From assembly GCF_016405985.1 (NCBI RefSeq), contig NZ_JAEFCF010000001.1, positions 62,001 to 126,000 on the forward strand: 64,000 bases of DNA, in the 5' to 3' direction. The stretch is from Paracoccus sp. IB05 (GTDB lineage Bacteria > Pseudomonadota > Alphaproteobacteria > Rhodobacterales > Rhodobacteraceae). The notes under the pieces were generated by a model. It ran no database searches, had not been told where the DNA came from, and saw only the letters and a program-made list of their open reading frames with translations. This document shows, one piece after another, positions 1 to 9,040 of the stretch (position 1 is the stretch's first letter; each line of letters starts with the position of its first letter). The translations under genes were made by a program, and so were the position numbers.

Positions 1-1149
1 CTGCTCTCAACCACGTCCCTCCTGGCACAGGAGGGCGGGATGCCGCCGGCCTCGGTGGGTGTGGTGATGGTTCAGCCCGAAAGCATCCCCGTAACCTCCG
101 AGCTTCCGGGTCGGGTCTCGGCCACGCAGGTGGCCGATGTCCGCCCGCGTGTGGGCGGCATCATCGAGACCCGGGTGTTCGAACAGGGCAGCCTTGTGAC
201 GGCGGGCGATGTGCTGTTCCGCCTTGACAGTGCCAGCTATGAAATCGCGGTCGAAGCGGCAAAGGCCTCTGTTGCCCGTGCCGAGGCCGTGCTGGCCGAG
301 GCCGAGGCGACCGAGCGGCGCTATGCCTCGCTCAATGAGCGCAATATCACCAGCCAGGCCGAATTCGAGACGGCGACCGCAACGCGCCTCCAGGCCGCCG
401 CCGCGCTGGCCGAAGCCAAAGCACAGCTGCGCGCCGCCGAGATCAACCTGAGCTATACCGAGGTCAAGGCGCCGATTTCGGGCCGTATCGGCCGCGCCCA
501 GGTGACCGAAGGCGCGCTGGTTTCGGCCCAGGGCGAGGTGCTGACCACGATCCAGCAGCTTGACCCGGTCTATGCCGATATGCAGCAGCCGGTGTCTGAA
601 CTGCTGCGTCTGCGCCAGGCGCTGGATTCGGGCGAACTGACCCAGGTCGAGCCGGGCGCCGCCCGGGTGGTTCTTCTGCTGGATGACGGTTCGCAATATG
701 CCCATCCCGGCAAGCTTTTGTTCGCCGAAGCCTCGGTCGAACGGTCTTCGGGCCAGGTGACGCTGCGGGCTGAATTCCCCAATCCGGATGGCATCCTGCT
801 GCCGGGCATGTATGTGCGTGTCTCGGTCGAACAGGCCACCGAAGCGGCGGCCTTCGCCATTCCGGGCCAGGCGGTACAGCGCGATGCTTCGGGCAAGGCC
901 ATGGTCTATGTTGTGACCAATGGCGCAGCCGAGCTGCGCACGGTCGGCCTTGGCCGGTCGGTCGGCAACCGCGTCACCGTGCATGAGGGCCTGACTGCCG
1001 GCGATATGCTGATCGTTGACGGGTTCCAGAAAATGGGCCCCGGCGCGCCGGTTTCTCCGGTCTGCTGGGCAGACCCCTCGACCGGTGATACCCCCCCCGA
1101 TGTCTGCGCAAAAGCGCTCGCTGCTCCGGCAGAAGCCAGCACGAACTGA
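1..1149 (+). CDS. RND efflux periplasmic adaptor (AcrA/MexA family), 5' truncated
   Basis: This is the membrane-fusion subunit of an RND multidrug efflux pump, bridging the inner-membrane pump and outer-membrane channel in the periplasm. The frame is open from base 1, and the first residues (LLSTTSLLAQ) look like the end of a signal peptide, so the true start lies upstream of the window; the internal ATG at 40 is unlikely to be the start. Visible parts are the biotinyl-lipoyl-like half motif (RPRVGGIIETRVFEQG), a long Ala/Glu-rich coiled-coil hairpin, the second lipoyl half (VKAPISGRIGRAQVTEG) and C-terminal beta-barrel segments. It ends 10 bases before the pump gene, so they are co-transcribed. 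Substrate cannot be read from sequence. Confidence 0.95.
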   Translation: MLSTTSLLAQEGGMPPASVGVVMVQPESIPVTSELPGRVSATQVADVRPRVGGIIETRVFEQGSLVTAGDVLFRLDSASYEIAVEAAKASVARAEAVLAEAEATERRYASLNERNITSQAEFETATATRLQAAAALAEAKAQLRAAEINLSYTEVKAPISGRIGRAQVTEGALVSAQGEVLTTIQQLDPVYADMQQPVSELLRLRQALDSGELTQVEPGAARVVLLLDDGSQYAHPGKLLFAEASVERSSGQVTLRAEFPNPDGILLPGMYVRVSVEQATEAAAFAIPGQAVQRDASGKAMVYVVTNGAAELRTVGLGRSVGNRVTVHEGLTAGDMLIVDGFQKMGPGAPVSPVCWADPSTGDTPPDVCAKALAAPAEASTN

Positions 1150-1159
1150 GACCTGATCC

Positions 1160-4100
1160 ATGGCAAAGTTTTTTATCGACAACCCGGTCCTTGCCTGGGT
1201 CATCGCGATCTTCATAACCTTGGCGGGGGCGCTGTCGCTGCCGATGCTGCCGGTCTCGCAATATCCTGATGTTGCGCCGCCGCAGGTCTCGATCTCGACC
1301 CGTTTCGCGGGCGCTTCGCCCGAAGATCTGTATCGGCAGGTCACCCAGCCCATCGAGGAAGAGCTGAACGGCATCCCCGGCATGCTCTACTTTCAGAGCA
1401 CCTCGGAATCGACCGGCGCGGTGACCATCGACGTCACCTTCGAGGCCGGGACCGAAGTGGCCCAGGCCGTGGTCGACACGCAGAACCGTCTGCGCCGGGT
1501 CGAATCCGCCCTGCCGCAGCAGGTACAGCAACAGGGCGTTCTGGTCGAAGAGGCCGGCGCGGGCTTTCTGATGCTGGTGGCACTGACCGCGACACCGGAC
1601 TCGGGTCTCGATGCCGTGGCCCTTGGCGACTATATTTCGCGCAATGTCGTCAACGAGTTGCGCCGTGTGCCCGGCGTCGGCCGTGCCCAGGTCTTCGCGA
1701 CCGAACGCGCGCTTCGCGTCTGGATCGACCCGGCGAAACTGGTGGGTCTGGATCTTTCCGTGACCGACATCACCTCGGCCATTGCCGAACAGAACGCCCA
1801 GGTCGCGGCAGGTTCCATCGGCGCCGAACCCGCGCCCGAGGGCACCCAGATCCAGGCGACGCTGCTGGTGACCGGCCAGCTTTCCAACCCCGAGCAATTC
1901 GGCAATATCGTGCTGCGCTCGGCCGAAGGTGGCGGCCTGGTGCAGTTGAAAGACGTCGCGCGCATCGAGATCGATGCCGAGATGTATGCGTTCAAGACCT
2001 TCCTCAACGGTCAGGAAACCGCCGCCATCGGCATCCAGCTGTCGCCGACCGGCAATGCGCTGGACACCGCCAATGGTGTGCGCGACGTGATGGAACGCCT
2101 CGAGCCGCTCTTCCCCGAGGGGATCGGCTATGAGATCCCCTATGACACCACGCCCTTCGTCTCGGCCTCGATCCACAAAGTGGTGATGACGCTGCTGGAG
2201 GCCGTGGGTCTGGTCTTCGTCGTGATGTTCGTCTTCCTGCAGAATTTCCGCTATACCGTGATCCCGACCCTCGTGGTGCCGATCGCGCTGGCCGGGACGC
2301 TGGCGGTGATGCTGGCGGCGGGCTTCTCGATCAACGTGCTGACCATGTTCGCGATGATCCTTGCCATCGGTATTCTGGTCGATGACGCCATCGTGGTCGT
2401 CGAAAACGTCGAGCGGATCATGTCCGAAGAAGGGCTGCCGCCGAAAGAGGCCTCGAAAAAGGCAATGGGGCAGATTTCCGGCGCGATTGTCGGGATCACG
2501 CTGGCGCTGATGGCGGTGTTCATTCCGCTGGCCTTCTTCCCCGGCTCGGTCGGCATCATCTACCAGCAATTCTCGCTGACGATGGTTGTGTCGATCGCCT
2601 TCTCGGCCTTCCTTGCGCTGTCCTTGACACCGGCGCTGTGTGCAACCTTCCTCAAGCCGATCCCCAAAGGGCATGGTCATGCGAAACGCGGCCTCTTTGG
2701 CTGGTTCAACCGCAATTTCGACCGCGCCACCAAAGGCTATACCGGCGCGGTCGGCGGGCTGACGCGGCGTGCGGGGCGGATGATGATCATCTATGTCGCC
2801 CTGGTGGCGGGCCTTGGCTGGTTCTATGTCAAAATCCCGTCGGCTTTCCTGCCCGATGAGGATCAGGGCTTCCTGATCGCCAACCTCCAGGCCCCGCCCG
2901 GCGCCACCACCTACCGTCTGCGCGAAGTCACCAAACAGGCCGAAGGCTTTGCTCTTGGCATGGACGGCGTCGATTCCATTGTCGTGATCCAGGGCTTTTC
3001 CTTCTTTGGCCAGGGGCCGAATTCGGGCCTTGCCTTCGTGACCCTGAACGACTGGGCCGAGCGCAAGACGCCGGAGCTTTCGGCGCCGGGCCTTGCGGGT
3101 AAGCTTTCGGGAATGCTGTTCTCGATCCGCGATTCCATCGCTTTCGCGCTGTCGCCGCCGCCGATCCAGGGGCTGGGGACGAGTTCAGGCTTTGCCTTCC
3201 GGCTGCAGGACCGCGCCAATATGGGCAATGCGGCGCTGCAGGATGCGGCGAACCAGATCCTTGCCGGCGCAGCCGACAGCCCGATCCTTGGCCAGATGTA
3301 TGTCGAAGGCCTTCCCGCCGGCCCGCAGCTCAGCCTGCGTGTCGACCGTGAAAAGGCCAATGCTTTCGGCGTGACCTTTGGCGAGATCAACCGCACCATC
3401 TCGGTCGCGCTTGGCTCGGGCTATGTGAATGACTTCCCGAATGAAGGGAAAATGCAGCGCGTCATGGTCCAGGCCGAGGCCTCAAGCCGGATGAACATCG
3501 AAGACGTGATGAAGATCAACGTCCGCAATGTGCAGGGCGGTATGGTGCCACTGTCATCCTTTGCCACCGCCGAATGGGGCTACGGCCCGACGCAGATCGT
3601 CGGCTATAACGGCTACCCCGCGCTGAGGATCAATGGCGAGGCGGCACCGGGCTATTCGTCAGGCGAGGCCATCGCCGAGATGGAGCGTCTGGCCGGCGAG
3701 CTTCCCACCGGTTTCGCCTATGAATGGACCGGCCAGTCGAAGCAGGAGATCGAAAGCGGCAGCCAGGCCCCGATGCTGATCGGCCTGTCGATCCTCTTCG
3801 TCTTCCTCTGCCTTGCCGGTCTTTACGGCAGCTGGTCGATCCCGCTCTCGGTCATGCTGATCGTCCCGATGGGCGCCATCGGTTCGGTCGCGGCGGTGAT
3901 GTGGGCGGGGCTGTCAAATGACGTCTTCTTTACCGTGGGCCTGATCACGATTGTCGGGCTCTCGGCCAAGAACGCCATTCTGATCGTCGAGGTCGCGAAA
4001 GACCTGATCGCCGAAGGTCAGGAGCTGATGGCAGCCACCATCGAGGCCTGCCGTCTGCGCTTCCGCCCGATCCTGATGACGTCCCTTGCCTTCACCATGG

Positions 4101-4318
4101 GCGTCGTGCCGATGGCGATTGCGACCGGCCCTTCGGCGGCCAGCCAGAACGCCATCGGGATCAATGTGGTCGGCGGGATGATCGCGGCCACGGTCCTCGG
4201 TGTGCTCTTCGCGCCAATCTTCTTCGTCTTCGTGATGAAACTCTTCGGGACGCATAAACGTCTCAAAAAGACGGGTTCCGCCAATGATACCCAAGGATCT
4301 GTCCATCCGGCGGAATAA
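1160..4318 (+). CDS. RND efflux transporter permease (AcrB/MexB, HAE1 family)
   Basis: This is the proton-driven inner-membrane pump of the tripartite system. Its 1052 residues match the usual 1030-1060 of HAE1 pumps. It begins MAKFFIDNPVLAWVIAIFIT, the typical first membrane helix. The proton-relay aspartates of TM4 are present as Asp408-Asp409 (GILVDDAIVVVENVERIM), and the TM10 lysine is Lys937 (GLSAKNAILIVEVAKD). Two large periplasmic loops lie after TM1 and TM7. It sits between the adaptor and the outer-membrane factor in the standard order. Polyspecific drug, detergent or solvent efflux is the family function; the actual substrates are unknown. Confidence 0.97.
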   Translation: MAKFFIDNPVLAWVIAIFITLAGALSLPMLPVSQYPDVAPPQVSISTRFAGASPEDLYRQVTQPIEEELNGIPGMLYFQSTSESTGAVTIDVTFEAGTEVAQAVVDTQNRLRRVESALPQQVQQQGVLVEEAGAGFLMLVALTATPDSGLDAVALGDYISRNVVNELRRVPGVGRAQVFATERALRVWIDPAKLVGLDLSVTDITSAIAEQNAQVAAGSIGAEPAPEGTQIQATLLVTGQLSNPEQFGNIVLRSAEGGGLVQLKDVARIEIDAEMYAFKTFLNGQETAAIGIQLSPTGNALDTANGVRDVMERLEPLFPEGIGYEIPYDTTPFVSASIHKVVMTLLEAVGLVFVVMFVFLQNFRYTVIPTLVVPIALAGTLAVMLAAGFSINVLTMFAMILAIGILVDDAIVVVENVERIMSEEGLPPKEASKKAMGQISGAIVGITLALMAVFIPLAFFPGSVGIIYQQFSLTMVVSIAFSAFLALSLTPALCATFLKPIPKGHGHAKRGLFGWFNRNFDRATKGYTGAVGGLTRRAGRMMIIYVALVAGLGWFYVKIPSAFLPDEDQGFLIANLQAPPGATTYRLREVTKQAEGFALGMDGVDSIVVIQGFSFFGQGPNSGLAFVTLNDWAERKTPELSAPGLAGKLSGMLFSIRDSIAFALSPPPIQGLGTSSGFAFRLQDRANMGNAALQDAANQILAGAADSPILGQMYVEGLPAGPQLSLRVDREKANAFGVTFGEINRTISVALGSGYVNDFPNEGKMQRVMVQAEASSRMNIEDVMKINVRNVQGGMVPLSSFATAEWGYGPTQIVGYNGYPALRINGEAAPGYSSGEAIAEMERLAGELPTGFAYEWTGQSKQEIESGSQAPMLIGLSILFVFLCLAGLYGSWSIPLSVMLIVPMGAIGSVAAVMWAGLSNDVFFTVGLITIVGLSAKNAILIVEVAKDLIAEGQELMAATIEACRLRFRPILMTSLAFTMGVVPMAIATGPSAASQNAIGINVVGGMIAATVLGVLFAPIFFVFVMKLFGTHKRLKKTGSANDTQGSVHPAE

Positions 4319-4324
4319 CCCTGG

Positions 4325-4350
4325 CGGGGGCATGGCAGAGCATGCCCCCG
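4325..4350 (+). terminator. Intercistronic hairpin between pump and outer-membrane factor
   Basis: A perfect 10-bp stem (4325-4334 with 4341-4350) encloses a 6-base loop and is followed by a T-rich but interrupted stretch (TCGCTTTCTTTGCTTT). It could be an attenuating terminator that lowers expression of the outer-membrane factor relative to the pump, or an RNA-stability element. The strand is assumed from the flanking genes. Confidence 0.5.
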
Positions 4351-4400
4351 TCGCTTTCTTTGCTTTCCCACTCCGGCCCCATAACAAAAAGACCGCATCC

Positions 4401-5774
4401 ATGAGCAGCACCCAATTCCGGCCCCGCCTCGGGCGTTACCTCGCGATCCTGCCGCTGACGCTGGCGCTTTCGGCCTGTGTCACGACAGAATATACCGCGC
4501 CGACCGCAGACACCGCCGCCGCTTTCGCAACCGGCGCCCCTGCCCGCAGCGCCAATGGTGCCTGGTGGCTCAGCTTCCAGGACAGGACCATGGACGGGCT
4601 GATCACGACGGCCCTTGCGCGCAACCTCTCGATCCATGAGGCGGTCGCAGCGATTGACGAGGCAGGCGCCGGTGTGGCCGCTGCCCGCGCAGCCAGCCTG
4701 CCTCAGGCCAGCGCAGGTGCCGGCGCGACGCGGGGCGACAGCCAGGGATCGGGCGCGATCACGGAAAGCACTTCCGCGACGCTTTCGACCTCGTGGATGT
4801 TTGACATTTTCGGCGGCAACCGCTCGGCCCGCGCTGCGGCCATTGCCGAACTCGAGGCCTCGAAGCTTTCCGAAGAGGCCGCGCGCCGCGCTGTCACCGC
4901 CGCTGTGGCCACGACCTATATCGACCTGCGCTATTATCAGCAAAGCATCGCTTTGACCCGGCAAAGCATCAGCAGCCGGCGCGAGACGCTGCGCCTGACC
5001 CAGGACATGCTGGAAGTCGGCCAGGCCAGCCGCCTTGACGTGCTTCAGGCCGAACAGGCCGTGGCCCAGGCCGAAGCGAGCCTGCCTGTCCTCGAGACCG
5101 GGTTCGATCAGGCGGTGAACCGGCTCGCGACGCTGACGGCCTCGCGCACCGCCACTCTGCGCCCGCAGCTGCAAAAAGGCGGCGCGCAGCCCTCCGCGCG
5201 CTCGAAACCCTCGGTCGGCTTCCCGGCCGATGTGATCCGCGCCCGTCCCGATGTGCAGATTGCCGAGCGCGGTCTTGCTGCTGCTGTCGCGCGGATCGGT
5301 GTCGCCGAGGCAGAATTCTGGCCTTCGGTCAGCCTTTCGGGCTCGATCCGGCCGATGAATGTCAGGGGCGGCGGCGCCCCGACCTCCTGGTCGTTCGGCC
5401 CCGCGATCAACCTGCCGATCTTCACCGGCGGCGCCAACAGGGCCAATCTGAAAGCCGCAGAATCGCGGGCGGTCCAGGCCCATATCCGCTGGCAGGCCGA
5501 AGTGCTCGACGCGGTGGAAGAGGTCGAGAACGGCCTTTCCGCCTGGCGTCGCGGCGGCACCAATGTGGCGGCACAGCGCAAGCTGGTCTCGACCGCGCAA
5601 GAGACGGTGACACTGGCCCGCGATGCCTGGCAGGCCGGACAGACCGATTTCTTCACCGTGCTGGATGCCGAACGCACCGCGCTTACCGCGCGCACCGCGC
5701 TGGCGGGCGCCGTGCGGGATCAGGCAACGGCCTATGTTGCGGTCTCGATCGCGGCTGCCGCTCCGATGAAGTGA
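4401..5774 (+). CDS. Outer-membrane efflux lipoprotein (NodT/OprM family)
   Basis: This is the outer-membrane channel of the RND pump. The frame is open from 4284, but that start would overlap the pump gene and the hairpin. The ATG at 4401 gives a clean lipoprotein signal peptide ending in a lipobox (LALSAC), so Cys21 is the likely lipidated residue. The 457-residue product has the duplicated OEP domain: paired Ala/Gln/Arg-rich helices with beta segments such as FPADVIRARPDVQIAERGL, typical of NodT/OprM. No convincing Shine-Dalgarno sequence is visible 5-10 bases before the ATG, so the start is chosen on the signal peptide. Confidence 0.94.
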   Translation: MSSTQFRPRLGRYLAILPLTLALSACVTTEYTAPTADTAAAFATGAPARSANGAWWLSFQDRTMDGLITTALARNLSIHEAVAAIDEAGAGVAAARAASLPQASAGAGATRGDSQGSGAITESTSATLSTSWMFDIFGGNRSARAAAIAELEASKLSEEAARRAVTAAVATTYIDLRYYQQSIALTRQSISSRRETLRLTQDMLEVGQASRLDVLQAEQAVAQAEASLPVLETGFDQAVNRLATLTASRTATLRPQLQKGGAQPSARSKPSVGFPADVIRARPDVQIAERGLAAAVARIGVAEAEFWPSVSLSGSIRPMNVRGGGAPTSWSFGPAINLPIFTGGANRANLKAAESRAVQAHIRWQAEVLDAVEEVENGLSAWRRGGTNVAAQRKLVSTAQETVTLARDAWQAGQTDFFTVLDAERTALTARTALAGAVRDQATAYVAVSIAAAAPMK

Positions 5775-5803
5775 GGCGGGATCCGGGTTTTCATAGAGCT
5801 GTA

Positions 5804-5859
5804 ACCGGGGTTATGGTTTCATAACCCCGGTACAGGCCCGCATTTCCGGCCTGTACCGG
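5804..5859. terminator. Two overlapping 12-bp hairpins after the efflux operon
   Basis: The first perfect 12-bp stem pairs 5804-5815 with 5820-5831 around a GTTT loop. The second perfect 12-bp stem pairs 5827-5838 with 5848-5859. They share bases 5827-5831, so they cannot both form fully. No U-tract follows either. They mark the end of the pump operon and may act as a transcript 3' end or as competing structures. Confidence 0.55.
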
Positions 5860-5887
5860 CCCCGGATGACCTGCGAAGTGGCCCTTA

Positions 5888-6928
5888 ATGCGCCCTGCCC
5901 TGATCCTCGTGCTCGTGCTGGCGGTGCTGGCCTGCGCCCCGCGCCCCGGGGCAGATGTGCTTTTGCCCCTGGCTGAGGGTACCGTGCCCGACGCCACGAC
6001 CCGGCGCGTCTGGATGGTCACCACCCGCGCCCGCGATCCGGTCAATGCCTGGAGTTTCGGCCCGGGCCGCGCCCCGGCCCCGAGCTATGGCTATTTCGAC
6101 ATCTCGGTCCCACCCGGCCATAAGCCCGGCGCGATTGAATGGCCGAAAGGGCGCCCTGATCCGGCGAAGGACTTTGTCACGCTCGACCAGGCCAGCCTGT
6201 CCGCGCGCGCACTTTTGCAGGATGTGGGCAAGGGCCAGACCGGGCTTTATATCCATGGCTTCAACACCTCTTTCCAGGAGGCGCTGTACCGCCTCGCCCA
6301 GCTTTCGGCCGATGCCCATCTTCCGGGCAATCCGGTGCTGTTCTCCTGGCCGTCCGAGGCCCATGTCGCGGGTTATATCGCCGATCGCGATGCGGCAGAT
6401 TACGCGCGCTCGGCGCTGACGGGGCTCCTGTCGGATCTCACCCGCGGGCGGCGCAGCACCGAGCCGGTGATGGTGCTTGGTCATTCCATGGGCGGGCGCC
6501 TGACGATGGAGGCCTTGCGACAACTGAAACTTGAAGGCCGCAGCGATGTGCTGGACCGGCTGGAGGTGATCCTGGCCGCGCCCGATATCGATCTCGATGT
6601 GTTTCGCGAACAGATGGCGGTGATCGGGAAACTGAAGCATCCGCTGACGGTGCTGGTCTCATCCGATGACAAGGCACTGGCCTTTTCTGCGCGCCTGGCG
6701 GCACGGCGGGGAAGGCTCGGGATGGTCGATGTAGATGACCCCGCGATCCGCAAAATGGCGCAGCGGATGGGAATCCGCATCATTGATATCACCGATCTGC
6801 CCAGCGATGACCCGGCCCATAGCCGCTATGTCAGCCTTTTGTCCGGGGCAGGGGAAAACGTGGTGACCAATCTGTTTCAGGGGCTGCGCCAGGCCGGGGC
6901 CTTTGCCCTGGATCAGCTGGGGCTCTGA
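5888..6928 (+). CDS. Alpha/beta hydrolase lipoprotein, DUF900 family
   Basis: This is a predicted esterase/lipase-like hydrolase anchored as a lipoprotein. The N-terminus (MRPALILVLVLAVLACAPRP) is a lipoprotein signal with lipobox VLAC. Family features of DUF900 are present: TGLYIHGFNTSFQEALYRLAQ-type strand/oxyanion region around residue 120 and the nucleophile elbow GHSMGG around residue 200, followed by LAAPDIDLDVF. The substrate is not known for the family. It follows the efflux operon after the paired hairpins, and its 3' end overlaps the convergent histidine kinase gene by 16 bases. Confidence 0.85.
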   Translation: MRPALILVLVLAVLACAPRPGADVLLPLAEGTVPDATTRRVWMVTTRARDPVNAWSFGPGRAPAPSYGYFDISVPPGHKPGAIEWPKGRPDPAKDFVTLDQASLSARALLQDVGKGQTGLYIHGFNTSFQEALYRLAQLSADAHLPGNPVLFSWPSEAHVAGYIADRDAADYARSALTGLLSDLTRGRRSTEPVMVLGHSMGGRLTMEALRQLKLEGRSDVLDRLEVILAAPDIDLDVFREQMAVIGKLKHPLTVLVSSDDKALAFSARLAARRGRLGMVDVDDPAIRKMAQRMGIRIIDITDLPSDDPAHSRYVSLLSGAGENVVTNLFQGLRQAGAFALDQLGL

Positions 6929-8193
6929 TCCCCCTGCCCTGCCGCCAGGGGGCTGGCCCCGGGAAACGAGATTTCAACCCGCGCCATGCCATCCGCGATC
7001 CGGCGGGTGATGTCGGCCCCGATGGCCGAGGCCAGTTCTGCGCTGATCGTCAGACCCAGTCCGGTTCCCGTTGATCCCGGCCGTTTGGCAAAAGCCTGAT
7101 CATGGAATTCCGTGCCGCTGGTCGGGTTTTCGATCAGCACTGTAACCCGGGCGCCCGGCGCTTCGCGGATCCGCAGCAACACCTGGCCGCTGCCATGCTC
7201 CACCGCATTCTCGATCAGATTGCGCAACAGGATCGCAAGCGCATCGGGATCGGCGGCAACCTGCACCGCCTCGAGATCGCCGTCATCGAACCGGATCTGC
7301 CCGGCCCCGGTCTCGCGCAGCAAAAGCCGGGTGATCCGGATCAGATCTGCCGGCCCGCGCCCAAGCCCCAGGCCCGCCTCGGAACGCGAGAGCTGCAAGA
7401 GCCGCTCCACCCGCCGCGTCAGCGCATCAAGCATCGGCAGCGTCGCGCGGGCATCGGCATCCTGCGAGAGATCAAGCCGGGCGCGGATCGCGGCGACCGG
7501 TGTGCGCAATTCATGCGAAGCATTGGCGATAAAGGCGCGTTCGGCGTCGCGCAGCGCACTGACGCGCGCGATATACTGGTTCAGCCCATGGGCCAGCGGA
7601 TGCAGTTCATCGGGCAGCCCGGCCTCGGGCACCGGCGAAAGATCGGCGGGCGGCCGTCCTGCAATCCCGGCGGTCAGATCTTCCAGCGGCGCAAACCCCT
7701 TTGCCAGGCTCTGGCGCAGGCCCCAGACCAGCAGGAGGACCATCGGCAGGATCAGCACCAGAAAGGCCGAGGCCGCCTCAAGCATTTCCTCGCGCCGCCA
7801 GGCCTCATTATGGGCGACCTCGATCACGGCGTTTTCCGCCGTCACCCGCAGAACCCGCCAGCCATTCGCATTATGGAAACCATCACTGGCAAGCGCGGGC
7901 CAGGGTTCTGCCGGCACCGGATCCCCCGCCCGCAGGATCCGCAGCACCCGTTCGCCATTCCCGGGATCGACGCCGATATTGCGGGGGATCACCTGACCGG
8001 GGCTCGCCTCGATGTAAAGCACCGTGGTTTCCGCCATGGTCTGGAGCTCTTCATCCAGCATCTCATTGATTTCATGGTCCAGAAACAGCGTCGCCAGCGC
8101 AATCGCCCCAAGCCAGGCCAAAAGCACGAGCCACAGCACGCGCCGGGACAGACGGCGACGGATCGACCAGGATTTGCGGCCCGCGCCGCTCAT
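6913..8193 (-). CDS. Sensor histidine kinase (QseC/TctE/PmrB-like)
   Basis: This is the membrane sensor of a two-component system. It has a TM helix at about 19-38, a periplasmic sensor of about 100 residues, a second TM around 142-160, a HAMP-like linker, the H-box FIANASHELRTPVAAIRARLD, the N-box LLRNLIENAVEHG and a G-box TGTGLGL. The ATG overlaps the end of the response-regulator gene in an ATGA junction, indicating translational coupling. The pair is transcribed divergently from the eptA-like gene, as pmrAB-type systems often are, so control of lipid A modification is a reasonable inference. The sensed signal is unknown. Confidence 0.93.
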   Translation of the reverse strand: MSGAGRKSWSIRRRLSRRVLWLVLLAWLGAIALATLFLDHEINEMLDEELQTMAETTVLYIEASPGQVIPRNIGVDPGNGERVLRILRAGDPVPAEPWPALASDGFHNANGWRVLRVTAENAVIEVAHNEAWRREEMLEAASAFLVLILPMVLLLVWGLRQSLAKGFAPLEDLTAGIAGRPPADLSPVPEAGLPDELHPLAHGLNQYIARVSALRDAERAFIANASHELRTPVAAIRARLDLSQDADARATLPMLDALTRRVERLLQLSRSEAGLGLGRGPADLIRITRLLLRETGAGQIRFDDGDLEAVQVAADPDALAILLRNLIENAVEHGSGQVLLRIREAPGARVTVLIENPTSGTEFHDQAFAKRPGSTGTGLGLTISAELASAIGADITRRIADGMARVEISFPGASPLAAGQGDQSPS

Positions 8194-8843
8194 GTCAGCA
8201 CATATCCGAGGCCGCGCCTTGTCTCGATCATCCCGGCACCGATCTTTTGCCTGAGCCGCGAAATATAGACCTCGACCGCGTTCCCTTCGATGGTCGCGTC
8301 GAAATTATAGAGCGCTTCTTCCAGCGCGGGTTTTCCCAGCACCCGCCCCCGCGCGCCCAGAAGCGCGTCAAACAGCGCCCATTCGCGCGAGGTCAGGCGG
8401 ATCTCCTCAGCGCCGCGCCAGAGCCGTGCCGCCGCGCGGTCGACCTCGATCCCGCCGATCTGCAACCGGGTCTCCGGCAGGAACTGCCCGCGCCGCGCAT
8501 GGGCGCGGATGCGCGCCGACAGCTCGGCCAGATCAAAGGGTTTGACGACATAATCATCGGCACCGGCATCAAGCCCCGCGATCCGGTCGCTGATCTGGTC
8601 GAGCGCGGTCGCGATGATCACCGGCGTCCGGTCGCCCGCCCTGCGGCGCTCGCGCAGAACCGACAGGCCGGAACCATCGGGCAGGCCCAGATCGAGGATC
8701 ACGCAGGCATAATCTCCGACCGCCAGCGCGGCCAGCGCGCCCGCGGCATCAGCGGCATGATCAACCGCATGGCCCGCAGCGCTCAGATGACGCAGCACGG
8801 AACCGGCGAGATCAGGGGAATCCTCGACAAGAAGCAGGCGCAT
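8190..8843 (-). CDS. OmpR/PhoB-family response regulator (QseB/PmrA/TctD-like)
   Basis: This is the DNA-binding partner of the adjacent kinase. It has a receiver domain with acidic residues VEDSPD near the N-terminus, the phosphoacceptor Asp51 (VILDLGLPDGSG) and the conserved lysine in YVVKPFDLAELSARI. A winged-helix domain follows (RLTSREWALFDALLGARGRVLGK, then VEVYISRLRQKIG). Its length of 217 residues is typical. No strong ribosome binding site is seen before the ATG at 8843. It may also regulate the divergent eptA-like gene through the shared 197-base intergenic region. Confidence 0.94.
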   Translation of the reverse strand: MRLLLVEDSPDLAGSVLRHLSAAGHAVDHAADAAGALAALAVGDYACVILDLGLPDGSGLSVLRERRRAGDRTPVIIATALDQISDRIAGLDAGADDYVVKPFDLAELSARIRAHARRGQFLPETRLQIGGIEVDRAAARLWRGAEEIRLTSREWALFDALLGARGRVLGKPALEEALYNFDATIEGNAVEVYISRLRQKIGAGMIETRRGLGYVLT

Positions 8844-8926
8844 ATTGGCTGCATAGCCTGCGGCTGCGGCTGAGGCGAGAGAATTGCGGGCGCATCAGAC
8901 ACCTGCGCAGAAAAACGATTTCGCAG

Positions 8927-8950
8927 GCAAGGCTGCAAGCCAGGCGCAAG
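8927..8950. promoter_or_regulatory. Candidate response-regulator operator: GCAAG direct repeats
   Basis: Within the divergent intergenic region there are three GCAAG copies, starting at 8927, 8935 and 8946. The last two are spaced 11 bp apart, the usual geometry for OmpR-family dimers on tandem half-sites. There is no experimental support; the role is inferred from position and spacing. Confidence 0.3.
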
Positions 8951-9040
8951 GTTCGGAGGCGACAAGCCGGGGATAAGTGGCCCGCATGTGGTCAATGTTT
9001 ACCAGGACCCGGCCCCAGCCGGCGCCAGAAAGACAGGCAT

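Noticed and set aside
974-2680. Long minus-strand open frame antisense to the RND pump
   Set aside because: His/Arg/Gln-rich antisense shadow of a clearly coding gene, with no domain. The same applies to other long antisense frames at 7-1383, 8999-10402 and 15868-17523.
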